Positions 10,874 to 19,746 are shown, counted from the stretch's first letter. The stretch: DNA of 64,000 bases from Kribbella flavida DSM 17836 (GCF_000024345.1 NC_013729.1:7006001-7070000), one strand, 5' to 3'. A program made the numbers and translations. The notes: generated by a model not told the origin, from the sequence alone.

Positions 10874-11094
10874 GCCGGCTCCTCCAGGGACCTCAGGTTC
10901 GGTAGACGCTGCCGGCACCTCGGTCACGAACCTGAGCCCGGGGGCGTGGGTGATCGCGAACGGGGGCCGTGATGCCATCAACGCAGCTTGGGGCGTCACT
11001 CCGCAAGCCCGAAACCGGAACGTCGCCCGGCTCGCCGTCGACCACTTCACCGAAGTCCGGTACGGCCAGGTCGCGGGCAACTCCGGCGGCTACC
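10874..11094. other. Intergenic stretch without recognised gene
   Basis: 221 bases between pepP and the GntR gene. Open frames cross it on both strands, but none begins with a ribosome-binding site or shows family similarity. It presumably holds the pepP promoter and the end of the regulator transcript. Confidence 0.4.
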
Positions 11095-11844
11095 TCACGG
11101 GCGGGCGCGGAAGGCGGCGAGCAGAGCTGCTTCGGAGTCGAGCATGTACTGGTGCAGCTCGTTCGCGGCTTGCTCGTAGCGACCGGCTTCGAGCAGGTCG
11201 AGCAGAGAGCGGTTGCGCGCGATGTAGGGCTCGTGCAGCGCCTGCGGCGTCGCGATGACGTGGAAGAGCAGTCGCAGCTCGGCCAGCAGGCGGCCGGTGA
11301 TCTCGTCGATCCGGCTGCTGCCGGCCAGGCCGACGAGGTGCCGGTGGAAGCGCATGTTCGCCGTACCGACGGCGGTCCAGTCACCGGCGCGCGCCGCGGC
11401 CTCGCTGTCCTCGACGTCGTCGCGCAGCGGTGCGAGCTGCTCCGGGGTGAGGTCGGCCACCGACCGGACGACGTCGCACTCCAGCACCCGGCGCAGCCGG
11501 TAGAGGTCGACGAGATCGGCCTCGGTGAGATCCGGAACGAAGACCCCGCGGTGCATCCGGTGCACCAGCAGCCCTTCGTGGGTGAGCAGCCGGAAGGCCT
11601 CGCGCAGCGTGTTCCGGCTGACTTGGAGAGCGTCCTTGAGCAGCTCCTCGGACAGCTGGGTGCCGGGCCGCAGGTCGCCTTCGGTGATCCGGCGGCGCAG
11701 CACGTCGGCCACCCGCTCGGCCGAGCTGCTCCGGTCGAACAGGGCCGCGTCGCCGGCGACGGCCCGCAGCCATGACGTGTCGGTCCCGGGATCGGCCGGC
11801 GGTCGGATCTCGTTGGAGCTGGACACCCTCGCATCATCACCCAC
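11095..11844 (-). CDS. GntR-family regulator, FadR/FCD subfamily
   Basis: A 249-residue repressor. The winged helix-turn-helix spans about residues 40-110, with the hallmark GDLRPGTQLSEELLKDALQVSRNTLREAFR. The all-helical FCD effector domain follows; its metal or ligand pocket includes the Arg/His pattern of MRFHRHLVGL and the RNRSLLDLLEAG segment. It is divergent from the 5-oxoprolinase operon and very likely controls it through the palindrome at 11889. The start could be GTG 11844 or GTG 11826; neither has a clear ribosome-binding site. Confidence 0.88.
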   Translation of the reverse strand: MGDDARVSSSNEIRPPADPGTDTSWLRAVAGDAALFDRSSSAERVADVLRRRITEGDLRPGTQLSEELLKDALQVSRNTLREAFRLLTHEGLLVHRMHRGVFVPDLTEADLVDLYRLRRVLECDVVRSVADLTPEQLAPLRDDVEDSEAAARAGDWTAVGTANMRFHRHLVGLAGSSRIDEITGRLLAELRLLFHVIATPQALHEPYIARNRSLLDLLEAGRYEQAANELHQYMLDSEAALLAAFRARP

Positions 11845-11888
11845 TCCGGGACCGGAAGGGAAACCGCGTTGAACGAAAGTCTTGCAGG

Positions 11889-11901
11889 ATTGTTGAACAA
11901 T
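11889..11901. promoter_or_regulatory. Probable operator for the GntR/FCD regulator
   Basis: ATTGTTGAACAAT is a perfect 13-base palindrome around a central G. It lies in the divergent intergenic region between the GntR gene and the pxp operon. FCD regulators typically bind TTGT/ACAA-type half-sites such as these. Confidence 0.7.
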
Positions 11902-11974
11902 ATCTACCCTCGGGAGTCACGAGACGCAATCGACCGCCCACGGACTGCGTCCCCTCATCCCCCGGGAGCCTGCG

Positions 11975-12493
11975 ATGATCCGCATGAAGCTCTTCCCCGC
12001 CGCCCTGGTCGCCCGTGACTTCATCGAGGCCGCCGGCGCCAGGCTCTGGAAGACCGCGGTCGACCGAGCCCAGGGCCGGCTGACCTCCGGCTCCATCGAC
12101 CGGTACGACGACCGCCCGCTCTACTGGGCCAGGACGACGATGAGCCGGGCGGTGCGCGAGTGGCAGGCGCCGTTCCCGCTGACCAGCCTGCAGCGGCAGG
12201 CGATCCTCCGGCAGTTCAGCTACGCCTCGCGCGGCATCGATCAGGTGACCTTCGCGAAGAACAGCACCAAGCTGCTGGTCAGCCGCAAGGACCCGCGGTA
12301 CTGCGGCGCGATCCGGCTGCGGCTGGGCACCGGGCACCCGACGTTGCCGGGTGGCCACCTGCACATCTCGGCCCTGGAGTACCCCACCGATGCGAGTGCA
12401 CTGACCAGCCCTGCGTTCGAGGCCGATCGCAAGGCTGTCGTCGACCAGACCGTCGCCCTCGTCGAGGCCGCCGGCAAGGCCGTTCGGCGCTGA
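11975..12493 (+). CDS. First gene of pxp operon, unrecognised 172-aa protein
   Basis: The ATG at 11975 follows CCGGGAG. The protein is soluble, with an N-terminal helical part (MIRMKLFPAALVARDFIEAAG), a conserved-looking DDRPLYWARTTMSRAVREW block, a basic middle and a GGHLHISALEYPTD motif close to the C-terminus. No family was recognised with confidence; a pyroglutamyl-peptidase-related fold is an idea suggested only by context. It is the first gene under the GntR operator and is followed closely by the NRAMP-type transporter, so it most likely acts in 5-oxoproline or peptide metabolism. Confidence 0.65.
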   Translation: MIRMKLFPAALVARDFIEAAGARLWKTAVDRAQGRLTSGSIDRYDDRPLYWARTTMSRAVREWQAPFPLTSLQRQAILRQFSYASRGIDQVTFAKNSTKLLVSRKDPRYCGAIRLRLGTGHPTLPGGHLHISALEYPTDASALTSPAFEADRKAVVDQTVALVEAAGKAVRR

Positions 12494-12536
12494 CGCCGCG
12501 GTCCCCCCCGCATTCCCCCGAGACCAGGAGACCACC

Positions 12537-13832
12537 ATGGCCAATCCGCCGCCCCGCAAACCCGCACATCCGCCCACCAAGCCCGGCGGGCAGCGCCCGG
12601 TCCGCCGGGCCGGCCGGCCCACCTCGGAGCCGGTGGGCGCAATGAAGACCAGCACCCGGTCCACGCTGATCGGCGCGATGTTCCTGATGGCCACCTCGGC
12701 CATCGGCCCCGGCTTCATCACCCAGACCACGACGTTCACGGTGCAGCTCGGCGCCGCGTTCGCCTTCGCCATCGCGGCGTCGATCCTGGTCGACATCGCC
12801 CTGCAGCTGAACGTCTGGCGGGTGATCGGCGTGTCCGGCCGCCGCGCCCAGGAGCTCGGCAACCTGGTCGCTCCCGGTCTCGGCTGGGTGATGGCCGGCC
12901 TGCTGTTCGTCGGTGGCCTGGTGTTCAACATCGGCAACGTGTCCGGCTCCGGCCTGGGCACCGACGCGATGTTCGGGCTGGACCCGAAGCTCGGCGGCGC
13001 GCTGTCCGCACTCGTTGCCATCGGCATCTTCATCTCGAAGCGCGCGGGGCTGGCGATGGACCGGATCGTGGTCGTGCTCGGCGCGCTGATGATCGTGCTG
13101 ACCACCTACATCGCGATCACCTCCGGCCCGCCGGTCGGCCGCGCGCTGAAGAACGTCGTACTGCCCGAGCAGGTCGACTTCCTGGCCATCACCACCCTGA
13201 TCGGCGGCACCATCGGCGGCTACATCGTGTACGCCGGTGCGCACCGCCTGCTGGACTCCGGCATCTCGGGCCCCGAGCACCTCCGCGACATCACCCGCGG
13301 CTCGGTGACCGGCATCCTGATCACCGGCGTGATGCGGATCGTGCTGTTCCTGGCGATCCTCGGCGTGGTGGCCGGCGGCGCGAAGCTCGACCCGGCCAGC
13401 CCGGCCGCTTCGGCGTTCCAGCAGGCCGCCGGTGAGGTGGGCCTGCGGGTCTTCGGCATCGTGCTGTGGGCCGCCGCGATCACCAGTGTGATCGGCGCGT
13501 CGTACACGACGGTCTCGTTCATCACCTCGCGGACGAGGACCAGCGAGCGGCTGCGGACCGCGCTGGTGGTCGGCTTCATCGCCGTCACCACCATCATCTA
13601 CCTGTCGGTCGGTACCGCACCGACCACGCTGCTGGTGTTCGCCGGCGCGTTCAACGGCTTGCTGCTGCCGGTCGGGATCGGTGTGCTGCTCTGGGTGGCC
13701 TGGCGGCGCAAGGACCTGCTGAACGGGTACCGGTACCCGGCCTGGCTGCTCGGCATCGGTGGCGCGGCCTGGCTGCTCACCATCTACCTGGCGGTGCGCT
13801 CGGTGCGTCCCGTCATCGACCTGTTCAACTGA
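12537..13832 (+). CDS. NRAMP-superfamily transporter of the pxp operon (YcsG-like)
   Basis: A 431-residue protein. After a Pro/Lys-rich cytoplasmic N-terminus (about 40 residues) come eleven or so membrane segments. The first membrane segment holds AIGPGFITQTTTFT, the position where true metal-transporting NRAMPs carry the DPGN motif; here the Asp and Asn are replaced, arguing against divalent metal transport. Bacillus subtilis ycsG, an NRAMP homologue, sits with ycsF/kipI/kipA in the same way. The likely role is uptake of 5-oxoproline or a related compound. The ATG at 12537 follows CAGGAGA. Confidence 0.8.
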   Translation: MANPPPRKPAHPPTKPGGQRPVRRAGRPTSEPVGAMKTSTRSTLIGAMFLMATSAIGPGFITQTTTFTVQLGAAFAFAIAASILVDIALQLNVWRVIGVSGRRAQELGNLVAPGLGWVMAGLLFVGGLVFNIGNVSGSGLGTDAMFGLDPKLGGALSALVAIGIFISKRAGLAMDRIVVVLGALMIVLTTYIAITSGPPVGRALKNVVLPEQVDFLAITTLIGGTIGGYIVYAGAHRLLDSGISGPEHLRDITRGSVTGILITGVMRIVLFLAILGVVAGGAKLDPASPAASAFQQAAGEVGLRVFGIVLWAAAITSVIGASYTTVSFITSRTRTSERLRTALVVGFIAVTTIIYLSVGTAPTTLLVFAGAFNGLLLPVGIGVLLWVAWRRKDLLNGYRYPAWLLGIGGAAWLLTIYLAVRSVRPVIDLFN

Positions 13833-13859
13833 TCCAGCCGGACGCCTGAAGGAGGACCC

Positions 13860-14621
13860 ATGAACACCGTCGATCTGAACGCCGATCTCGGCGAGGGCTA
13901 CGGCAGCTGGGCGATGGGCGACGACAACGCCCTGCTCGACGTCGTCACCAGCGCGAACGTCGCCTGCGGCTTCCACGCCGGCGATCCCTCCATCATGCGG
14001 GCGGTCTGCCGGCGGGCCGCCGATCGCGACGTGGCGATCGGCGCGCACGTCGGGTACGCCGACAAGCCCGGCTTCGGCCGCCGGTTCATCGACATCGAGC
14101 CGGCCGCACTGCGCGACGAGGTGCTGTACCAGATCGCCGCCCTGGACGCCTTCGCCCGGGTTGCCGGGTCGGAGGTCAGCTATGTCAAGCCGCACGGCGC
14201 GCTCTACAACACGATCGGGCACCACGAGGAGCAGGCCGCGGCCGTGGTCGCGGCCGTCGCCGACTACGACCGCGCGCTGCCGGTGCTCGGTCTGCCCGGC
14301 GCGGTCTGGCTGAAGCTGGCCGAGGAGGCCGGTCTGACCGTCGTGCACGAGGCGTTCGCCGACCGGGCCTACACGCCCGAAGGCACGCTGGTGTCTCGCC
14401 GGCTGCCCGGTGCGGTGCTGCACGACGGCCGCGAGATTGCCAAGCGGTGCGTGGCGATGGCCACCGGCGCGCCGATCAAGGACGTCGAGGGCGGCGAGCT
14501 GAAGCTGCAGCCCGGTTCGATCTGCGTGCACGGGGACACCCCGGGCGCGGTTCAGATCGCGCAGCGGGTCCGCAAGAGCCTCACCGACGCCGGGGTCGAA
14601 CTGACCCCGTTCGCCGCCTGA
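13860..14621 (+). CDS. pxpA: 5-oxoprolinase (ATP-hydrolysing) subunit A, LamB/YcsF family
   Basis: A 253-residue protein with the family opening VDLNADLGEGYGSW, followed by NVACGFHAGDPSIM, IGAHVGYADKPGFGRR and SYVKPHGALYN. PxpA with PxpB and PxpC converts 5-oxo-L-proline (pyroglutamate) and ATP to glutamate, removing a damage product of glutamine and N-terminal Gln/Glu peptides. GAAGGAGG precedes the ATG. Its stop overlaps the start of pxpB by one base (TGATG), indicating coupled translation. Confidence 0.95.
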   Translation: MNTVDLNADLGEGYGSWAMGDDNALLDVVTSANVACGFHAGDPSIMRAVCRRAADRDVAIGAHVGYADKPGFGRRFIDIEPAALRDEVLYQIAALDAFARVAGSEVSYVKPHGALYNTIGHHEEQAAAVVAAVADYDRALPVLGLPGAVWLKLAEEAGLTVVHEAFADRAYTPEGTLVSRRLPGAVLHDGREIAKRCVAMATGAPIKDVEGGELKLQPGSICVHGDTPGAVQIAQRVRKSLTDAGVELTPFAA

Positions 14622-15250
14622 TGCGCCTGCTTCCCTGCGGCAGTTCCGCGCTGCTGGTGGAGCTCGCGGACCTCGACGAGGTGCTCGGGTACTACGCGGC
14701 GCTGCGGGCCGCGCCGCCGGCCGGTGTCGTGGACATCGTGCCGGCGGCCCGGACCGTGATGGTGGCGATCGACCCGGCCGTCACCGGCCTGGCCGCGCTC
14801 GAGCGGTCCTTGCGCGACACGGTGGCGCGCGAGGACCGCCGGGCCGGCGGCGACCTGGTCGAGATCCCGGTCGTGTACGACGGACAGGATCTGGCCGACG
14901 TCGCCGAGCTGCTCGGCTGCGACGTGGCCGAGGTGGTCCGGCGGCACACGTCCGACGAGTGGACGGTCGCCTTCTGCGGGTTCGCTCCGGGCTTCGGCTA
15001 CCTGACCGGCCAGTCGGAGTGGAACGTGCCGCGGCGGTCGTCGCCGCGGACGAAGGTGCCGGCCGGTTCGGTCGCGCTGGCCGGTGAGTTCAGCGGGGTC
15101 TACCCGCGCGAGTCGCCCGGCGGCTGGCAGCTGCTCGGCCGGACGGAGGTCGCCGTCTTCGACCTCGACCGCGATCCGGCGGCGCTGCTGAGCCCTGGTC
15201 GACGGGTGCGCTTCGTCGACGTTCGGGACACGTCGCGGGGAGCCCGGTGA
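14621..15250 (+). CDS. pxpB: 5-oxoprolinase subunit B (KipI family)
   Basis: A 209-residue KipI-type protein with the diagnostic FCGFAPGFGYLTG, VPRRSSPRTKVPAGSVALAG and YPRESPGGWQLLGRT blocks. The ATG at 14621 is selected because it overlaps the pxpA stop; there is no need for the longer upstream reading. It forms the 5-oxoprolinase complex with PxpA and PxpC. The 3' end overlaps the GTG of pxpC by four bases. Confidence 0.95.
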   Translation: MRLLPCGSSALLVELADLDEVLGYYAALRAAPPAGVVDIVPAARTVMVAIDPAVTGLAALERSLRDTVAREDRRAGGDLVEIPVVYDGQDLADVAELLGCDVAEVVRRHTSDEWTVAFCGFAPGFGYLTGQSEWNVPRRSSPRTKVPAGSVALAGEFSGVYPRESPGGWQLLGRTEVAVFDLDRDPAALLSPGRRVRFVDVRDTSRGAR

Positions 15251-16134
15251 GCGGGGGCTTCGAGGTTCTGGAGACCGGTCCGCTGACGACCGTGCAGGAC
15301 GCCGGGCGGTTAGGTCAGGGCGCGCTCGGCATCGGCCGGTCCGGCGCCTGCGACCGTACGTCGTACCGGCTGGCGAACCGGCTGGTCGGCAACGCCGAGG
15401 ACGCGGCGGCGCTGGAGGTGACCTTCGGCGGGCTCGAGCTGGTCGCGTCGTCCGACCTGGTCTACGCGGTGACCGGTGCGCCGTGCGCCGGCATCGCCCT
15501 GAACGCGCCGACGGTGCTGCGCACGGGCGAGGTGCTACGGCTCGGCGTGCCCCGGACCGGGCTGCGCACGTACGTCGCGATTCGCGGCGGCGTGAACGTC
15601 GCGCCGGTGCTCGGCTCCCGGTCGACCGATCTGCTGTCCGGCCTGGGCCCGGCTCCGTTGTCGGCCGGAGATGTGCTTGCTGTCGGCAAGGAGTGTGGCC
15701 CGATGCCGGGGGTCGACCTGGCTCCGGTCGCGGATCCGCCGGGGGGTGAGGTGTCCGTGCGCGTGCTGCCCGGTCCGCGCCGCGACTGGTTCACCGACGC
15801 CGACTGGGACTCGTTGACCGGCCAGTCCTACACCGTCAGCAGCAACAGCAACCGGATCGGCGTACGCCTGGAAGGCACCCCGCTGGAACGCGCCCGCGAA
15901 GGCGAGCTGCCCAGCGAGGGCATGGACCTGGGCGCCCTGCAGATCCCACCCTCCGGTCTGCCCGTGCTCTTCCTCGCCGACCACCCCGTCACCGGCGGCT
16001 ATCCCGTCATCGGCTACGTGGACGGCGCCGATCTGGACCTCTGCGCCCAACTCCGCCCCGGCCAGTCCCTGCGCTTCCGCAGTGCTCAGAGGACGAATCC
16101 GGTGGGGAACGGGTCGGTCGGATCCAGCAGGTAG
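15247..16134 (+). CDS. pxpC: 5-oxoprolinase subunit C (KipA / biotin-dependent carboxyltransferase-like)
   Basis: A 295-residue KipA-type subunit. It has the typical ETGPLTTVQDAGRLGQGALG opening, RTYVAIRGGVNV, LGSRSTDLLSGLG, and the C-terminal SEGMDLGALQIPPSGLPVLF and VTGGYPVIGYV motifs. GTG 15247 overlaps the pxpB stop as GTGA. The last 16 codons lie over the end of the convergent hydroxyproline epimerase gene, and the last dozen residues look non-conserved. Confidence 0.94.
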   Translation: MSGGFEVLETGPLTTVQDAGRLGQGALGIGRSGACDRTSYRLANRLVGNAEDAAALEVTFGGLELVASSDLVYAVTGAPCAGIALNAPTVLRTGEVLRLGVPRTGLRTYVAIRGGVNVAPVLGSRSTDLLSGLGPAPLSAGDVLAVGKECGPMPGVDLAPVADPPGGEVSVRVLPGPRRDWFTDADWDSLTGQSYTVSSNSNRIGVRLEGTPLERAREGELPSEGMDLGALQIPPSGLPVLFLADHPVTGGYPVIGYVDGADLDLCAQLRPGQSLRFRSAQRTNPVGNGSVGSSR

Positions 16135-17087
16135 TTGCCCATGCCGGTGATCCACGCGCGGCCGGTCACCGTCGGCACCACCCCCGGCCGGTCGCCGACC
16201 GTCGTCTCTTCCAGCAGCCGCCCGGTGAAGCTCGTGCCGATGAACGACTCGTTGACGAAGTCCTCCCCCAGCCCCAGCTCACCGCGCGCGTGCAGCTGCG
16301 CCATCCGTGCACACGTCCCGGTCCCGCACGGCGACCGGTCGAACCACCCCGGGTGAATCGCCATCGCGTTGCGCGAGTGGCTCCCGTTCTGCCCAGGTGC
16401 GGTGAACTGCACGTGCTTGCAGCTGTGGATGCCCGGATCCACCGGGTGCACCGGCCGGTCGGTCGCGTTGATCGCGTCCATGATGTCCAGCCCGGCCTGC
16501 AGGATGCGGTCCTTCTCGGCCCGGTCGAACGGAATTCCCAGCTGCTCCAGCGGCAGGATCGCGTAGAAGTTGCCGCCGTAGGCCAGGTCGTAGGTGACCG
16601 TGCCCAGCCCCTTCACCTCGACCGTCGCGTCCAGCGCGTGCGAGTACGCCGGGACGTTGCGCAGCGTCACGTGCTCGGCCCGCCCGTCGCGTACCGCGAC
16701 GTCGACCACGACCAGCCCGGCCGGCGTGTCCAGCCGCACCTGCGTGACCGGTTCGCTGACCGGCACCATGCCGGACTCGACCAGCACGGTGGCGACCCCG
16801 ATCGTGCCGTGCCCGCACATCGGCAGACAGCCGGACACCTCGACGTAGAGCACACCCCAGTCCGCGTCGGGCCGGGTCGGCGGCTGCAGGATCGCGCCGC
16901 TCATCGCCGAGTGGCCGCGCGGCTCGTTCATCAGGAACAGCCGCAGGTCGTCGAGGTCGGCCAGGAAGTACTGCCGCCGCTCCTCCATGGTCGCGCCCGG
17001 GATCACCCCGACGCCGCCGGTGATCACCCGGGTCGGCATGCCCTCGGTGTGCGAGTCGATCGCGCTCAGCGTGCGGACGGATCTCAT
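16086..17087 (-). CDS. Proline racemase family: probable 4-hydroxyproline 2-epimerase
   Basis: A 333-residue cofactor-independent epimerase. Both catalytic Cys residues are present, Cys91 in MCGHGTIGVA and Cys254 in SPCGTGTCARMA. This excludes trans-3-hydroxyproline dehydratase, which lacks the second one. It should interconvert trans-4-hydroxy-L-proline and cis-4-hydroxy-D-proline, the first step of hydroxyproline catabolism. The ATG at 17087 overlaps the stop of the upstream DapA-like gene (ATGA). It is the last gene of the operon starting near 20.9 kb. Proline racemase activity cannot be excluded from sequence alone. Confidence 0.9.
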   Translation of the reverse strand: MRSVRTLSAIDSHTEGMPTRVITGGVGVIPGATMEERRQYFLADLDDLRLFLMNEPRGHSAMSGAILQPPTRPDADWGVLYVEVSGCLPMCGHGTIGVATVLVESGMVPVSEPVTQVRLDTPAGLVVVDVAVRDGRAEHVTLRNVPAYSHALDATVEVKGLGTVTYDLAYGGNFYAILPLEQLGIPFDRAEKDRILQAGLDIMDAINATDRPVHPVDPGIHSCKHVQFTAPGQNGSHSRNAMAIHPGWFDRSPCGTGTCARMAQLHARGELGLGEDFVNESFIGTSFTGRLLEETTVGDRPGVVPTVTGRAWITGMGNYLLDPTDPFPTGFVL

Positions 17088-17986
17088 GCCAACGACTCTA
17101 CGGCGCGCTTCATGTCCTGCTCGAGCTGTGCGACGTGCTCGGGCACCAGCGGTCCGCGCGGCGGCCGGCAGGGACCGCCGTACCGGCCGACGTAGTCCAT
17201 CGACCACTTGATCGCCTGCACGAACTCGACCCGCGAGTCCCAGCGGAAGGCGGCGACCAGCGGCTCGTACAGCGCCCGGGCCTCGGCCAGCCGGCCTTCC
17301 AGCGCGAGGTCGAACAGCCGGACCGACTCCTTCGGGAAGACGTTCGGGAAGCCGGCGAACCAGCCGGTGGCGCCCATCAGCAGCGCTTCCAGGGTCAGGT
17401 CGTCGGCGCCCGCGACCACGGTCAGCTCCGGCGCCTGCTCGCGGATCTCCAGGATCCGCCGCACGTCACCGGTGAACTCCTTCACCGCGACCACGTTCTC
17501 GATCTGCGCGAGCTCGCCCAGCAGGCCGGGCGTCAGGTCGACCTTGGTGTCGTGCGGGTTGTTGTAGGCCATCACCGGCAGCCCGGCCTTCGCGACCTCG
17601 GTGAAGTGGTGCACCACCTCGGACCGGTTCGCCCGGTACATCGTCGGCGGCAGGCACAGGACGCCGTGCGCGCCGTCCTCGGCCGCCTTCTCCGCCCAGC
17701 TGCGCGCCTGGTGCGCCCCGACCCCGTGCACGCCGACCACCACGATCCCGTCGTCGCCGACCGCCTCGATCGCGGTCCGCGCGACCCGGCGCCGCTCCTC
17801 GTCGCTGAGCGAGGAGTACTCCCCGAGCGACCCGTTGGGGCCGACACCGCGGCAGCCGTTGTCGATCAACCACCGGCAGTGCTCGGCGTACCGGTCGTAG
17901 TCGGGCCGCAACCCGGCCGGCGCGGCCGTGTCCTCGGCGTACGGCAGCGCGGTGGCGACGATCACGCCGTCGAGCTTCTCGGTCAC
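17084..17986 (-). CDS. DapA-family lyase: probable pyrroline-4-hydroxy-2-carboxylate deaminase
   Basis: A 300-residue class I aldolase-fold protein of the dihydrodipicolinate synthase family. The Schiff-base Lys is in VVAVKEFTG, the catalytic Tyr in MAYNNPHDTK, and the GPNGSLGEYSSLS loop replaces the usual GTTGE motif. In this operon context (as LhpC in pseudomonads) it should convert delta1-pyrroline-4-hydroxy-2-carboxylate to 2,5-dioxopentanoate and ammonia. GTG 17986 has AGGAGGA five bases upstream and overlaps the preceding stop (GTGA), so all four genes are translationally coupled. Confidence 0.88.
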   Translation of the reverse strand: MTEKLDGVIVATALPYAEDTAAPAGLRPDYDRYAEHCRWLIDNGCRGVGPNGSLGEYSSLSDEERRRVARTAIEAVGDDGIVVVGVHGVGAHQARSWAEKAAEDGAHGVLCLPPTMYRANRSEVVHHFTEVAKAGLPVMAYNNPHDTKVDLTPGLLGELAQIENVVAVKEFTGDVRRILEIREQAPELTVVAGADDLTLEALLMGATGWFAGFPNVFPKESVRLFDLALEGRLAEARALYEPLVAAFRWDSRVEFVQAIKWSMDYVGRYGGPCRPPRGPLVPEHVAQLEQDMKRAVESLA

Positions 17987-19746
17987 TGGTCCTCCTGGGG
18001 GTTGGCTAGGTCCTTCAGGCGTACGGGGACGGCGATCGGGCGGTTGAACTCGTTCCGTACGACGGCGTTCTGGTCGGGTGAGGTGAGGCAGGTCGCGTTC
18101 CGGGAGCAGATCCGCCCCTGGCACATGCCCAGGCCCACCCGGCTCGACAACTTGAGGCTGCGCCCCGGGAGCAGCTCCCGATCGGCCGCCGCCCGCCGCA
18201 ACTCACCGCGGGAGACCTCCTCACACCGGCAGATCAGCGTCTCGTCGTCGCTCCACTCCACCCACCCCGGCCGGACCGGATGAGCAGCCGCCAGGGCCGC
18301 GGCAAATCGCTTGCCCTTAGCAACCTCTTCGTGGGCCTGGGACAGCACGGCTTCCGAGCCGGTGACGAAGCGGGCTGCCGCCGCACCGGCGACCCGTCCC
18401 TCGGCGGCGGCCAGGTCGGCGCCGCCGATGCCGGTGAGTTCGCCGGCGGCGAAGACTCCGGGCGTACTGGTCTGCTGGTGCTCGTCGACCCGGACGGCGG
18501 GACCGCCGTCGGGCCCGGCGGTGAGTTCGCAGCGGGTGGAGACGGCCAGTTCCAGCTGTGCGGTGAAGCCGAAGCCCACGCAGACCGCGTCGGCTTCGAG
18601 CTGCTGCTCGGTCCCGCGGATCGGGCGCCAGTCGTGGTCCAGCTTCGCCACCGTGACGGCCTCGACCCGTCGGTCACCGTGCGCGGCGACGACCGTCCAT
18701 CCCGTCCGAGGGCGGATCCGGTGCCGCGCCAGCAGTCCGGCGTACCCGGCTGCTTCGCCGATCTTGCCCCGGGCAACCAGGGGGTCGCTCGACCAGCCGC
18801 GCGCGATCGTCCGGGCCGAGTTGGCCTCGAACATGCCGGCCACCTCGGCCCCGACGCCGACCAGCGACTCCGCCACCGGTAGCAGGAACGGCCCTGTGCC
18901 CGCCAAGACCACCCGCTGCCCGACCGCGATCCGCTGCCCCTTCGCCAGCGCTTGCGCGGCCCCCGCGCTGTAGACCCCGGGCAGGTCCCACCCCTTGAAC
19001 GGCAGCACCCGGTCGTACGCACCCGGCGCCAGCACCAGAGCCCGCCCGTCCACAGCCCGTACGCCGCGCCGCCCCGCGTCGGCCGGTCCGGTCTGTGCCC
19101 ACAGTCGATGTCCGTGCTCGATCTCCTCGATCGCCCACACCGACGTCTCCGCCAACTGGGTGATCCGGTGGTGCCGAGCCACCCGGTCCCGCAACTGCAC
19201 GAACCGGGCCCATCCGTGCTGCAACCGCTCCGGCCGCCGCGCCGCGAACTCGGTCGGCAACTGCCGGTGGAACTGTCCGCCCACGGCCCGTCCCGCGTCC
19301 ACCAGCCCAACCGAGACTCCCGTCTCCGCAGCTGCCAGTGCCGCGGTCAAACCAGCAGGCCCCGCGCCCACGACCACCACCTCGAACGACAGTGCCTCCG
19401 AGTGCTGCGTGGGCTGCGCAGCGCCGGTCCGGGTCGGCAGCTGCGCGCCGGCCTGCGTCGTGATGGCGTCGCCCGGCTGGATCGTTCGTTGGCAGGCGCG
19501 GACGTCGGGGGTTCCGTTGACGACCACCAGGCAGTCGAAGCAGGCGCCGATGCCGCAGAACACTCCGCGCGGACGCTCGGCCCCGCGGGTGGTTCGCCAC
19601 GAGTCCCGCCCGGTGGCCATCAGCGCGGCGGCCACCGTCTGCCCGGGAACCGCGGCGACCGGGACCCCGTCCACCGAGATCTCGACCGGCTCTCCGAAGC
19701 GCGGCTCGGACGGATCGCCCGGTGCGGACCGCGAAAAGGGGCTCAT
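17983..19746 (-). CDS. Fused ferredoxin/FAD subunit of D-hydroxyproline dehydrogenase
   Basis: A 587-residue fusion. Residues 20-100 form a [2Fe-2S] domain with Cys64, Cys69, Cys72 and Cys85. Residues 122 onward form an FAD/NAD-binding domain opening VVVVGAGPAGLTAAL. The C-terminus (about 500-560) is a BFD-like [2Fe-2S] site with Cys506, Cys508, Cys542 and Cys547. In pseudomonads and rhizobia these parts are separate small and alpha subunits (LhpE/F or HcnA/B type). With the DadA-like protein encoded just before, it should oxidise cis-4-hydroxy-D-proline. The ATG at 19746 overlaps the upstream stop (ATGA). Confidence 0.88.
   Translation of the reverse strand: MSPFSRSAPGDPSEPRFGEPVEISVDGVPVAAVPGQTVAAALMATGRDSWRTTRGAERPRGVFCGIGACFDCLVVVNGTPDVRACQRTIQPGDAITTQAGAQLPTRTGAAQPTQHSEALSFEVVVVGAGPAGLTAALAAAETGVSVGLVDAGRAVGGQFHRQLPTEFAARRPERLQHGWARFVQLRDRVARHHRITQLAETSVWAIEEIEHGHRLWAQTGPADAGRRGVRAVDGRALVLAPGAYDRVLPFKGWDLPGVYSAGAAQALAKGQRIAVGQRVVLAGTGPFLLPVAESLVGVGAEVAGMFEANSARTIARGWSSDPLVARGKIGEAAGYAGLLARHRIRPRTGWTVVAAHGDRRVEAVTVAKLDHDWRPIRGTEQQLEADAVCVGFGFTAQLELAVSTRCELTAGPDGGPAVRVDEHQQTSTPGVFAAGELTGIGGADLAAAEGRVAGAAAARFVTGSEAVLSQAHEEVAKGKRFAAALAAAHPVRPGWVEWSDDETLICRCEEVSRGELRRAAADRELLPGRSLKLSSRVGLGMCQGRICSRNATCLTSPDQNAVVRNEFNRPIAVPVRLKDLANPQEDQ

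Noticed and set aside
12279-14531. A 750-codon open frame on the minus strand opposite the NRAMP and pxpA genes
   Set aside because: Its His/Gln/Arg/Gly-rich composition is the typical mirror of GC-rich coding sequence; the plus-strand genes have clear families, ribosome-binding sites and operon spacing.
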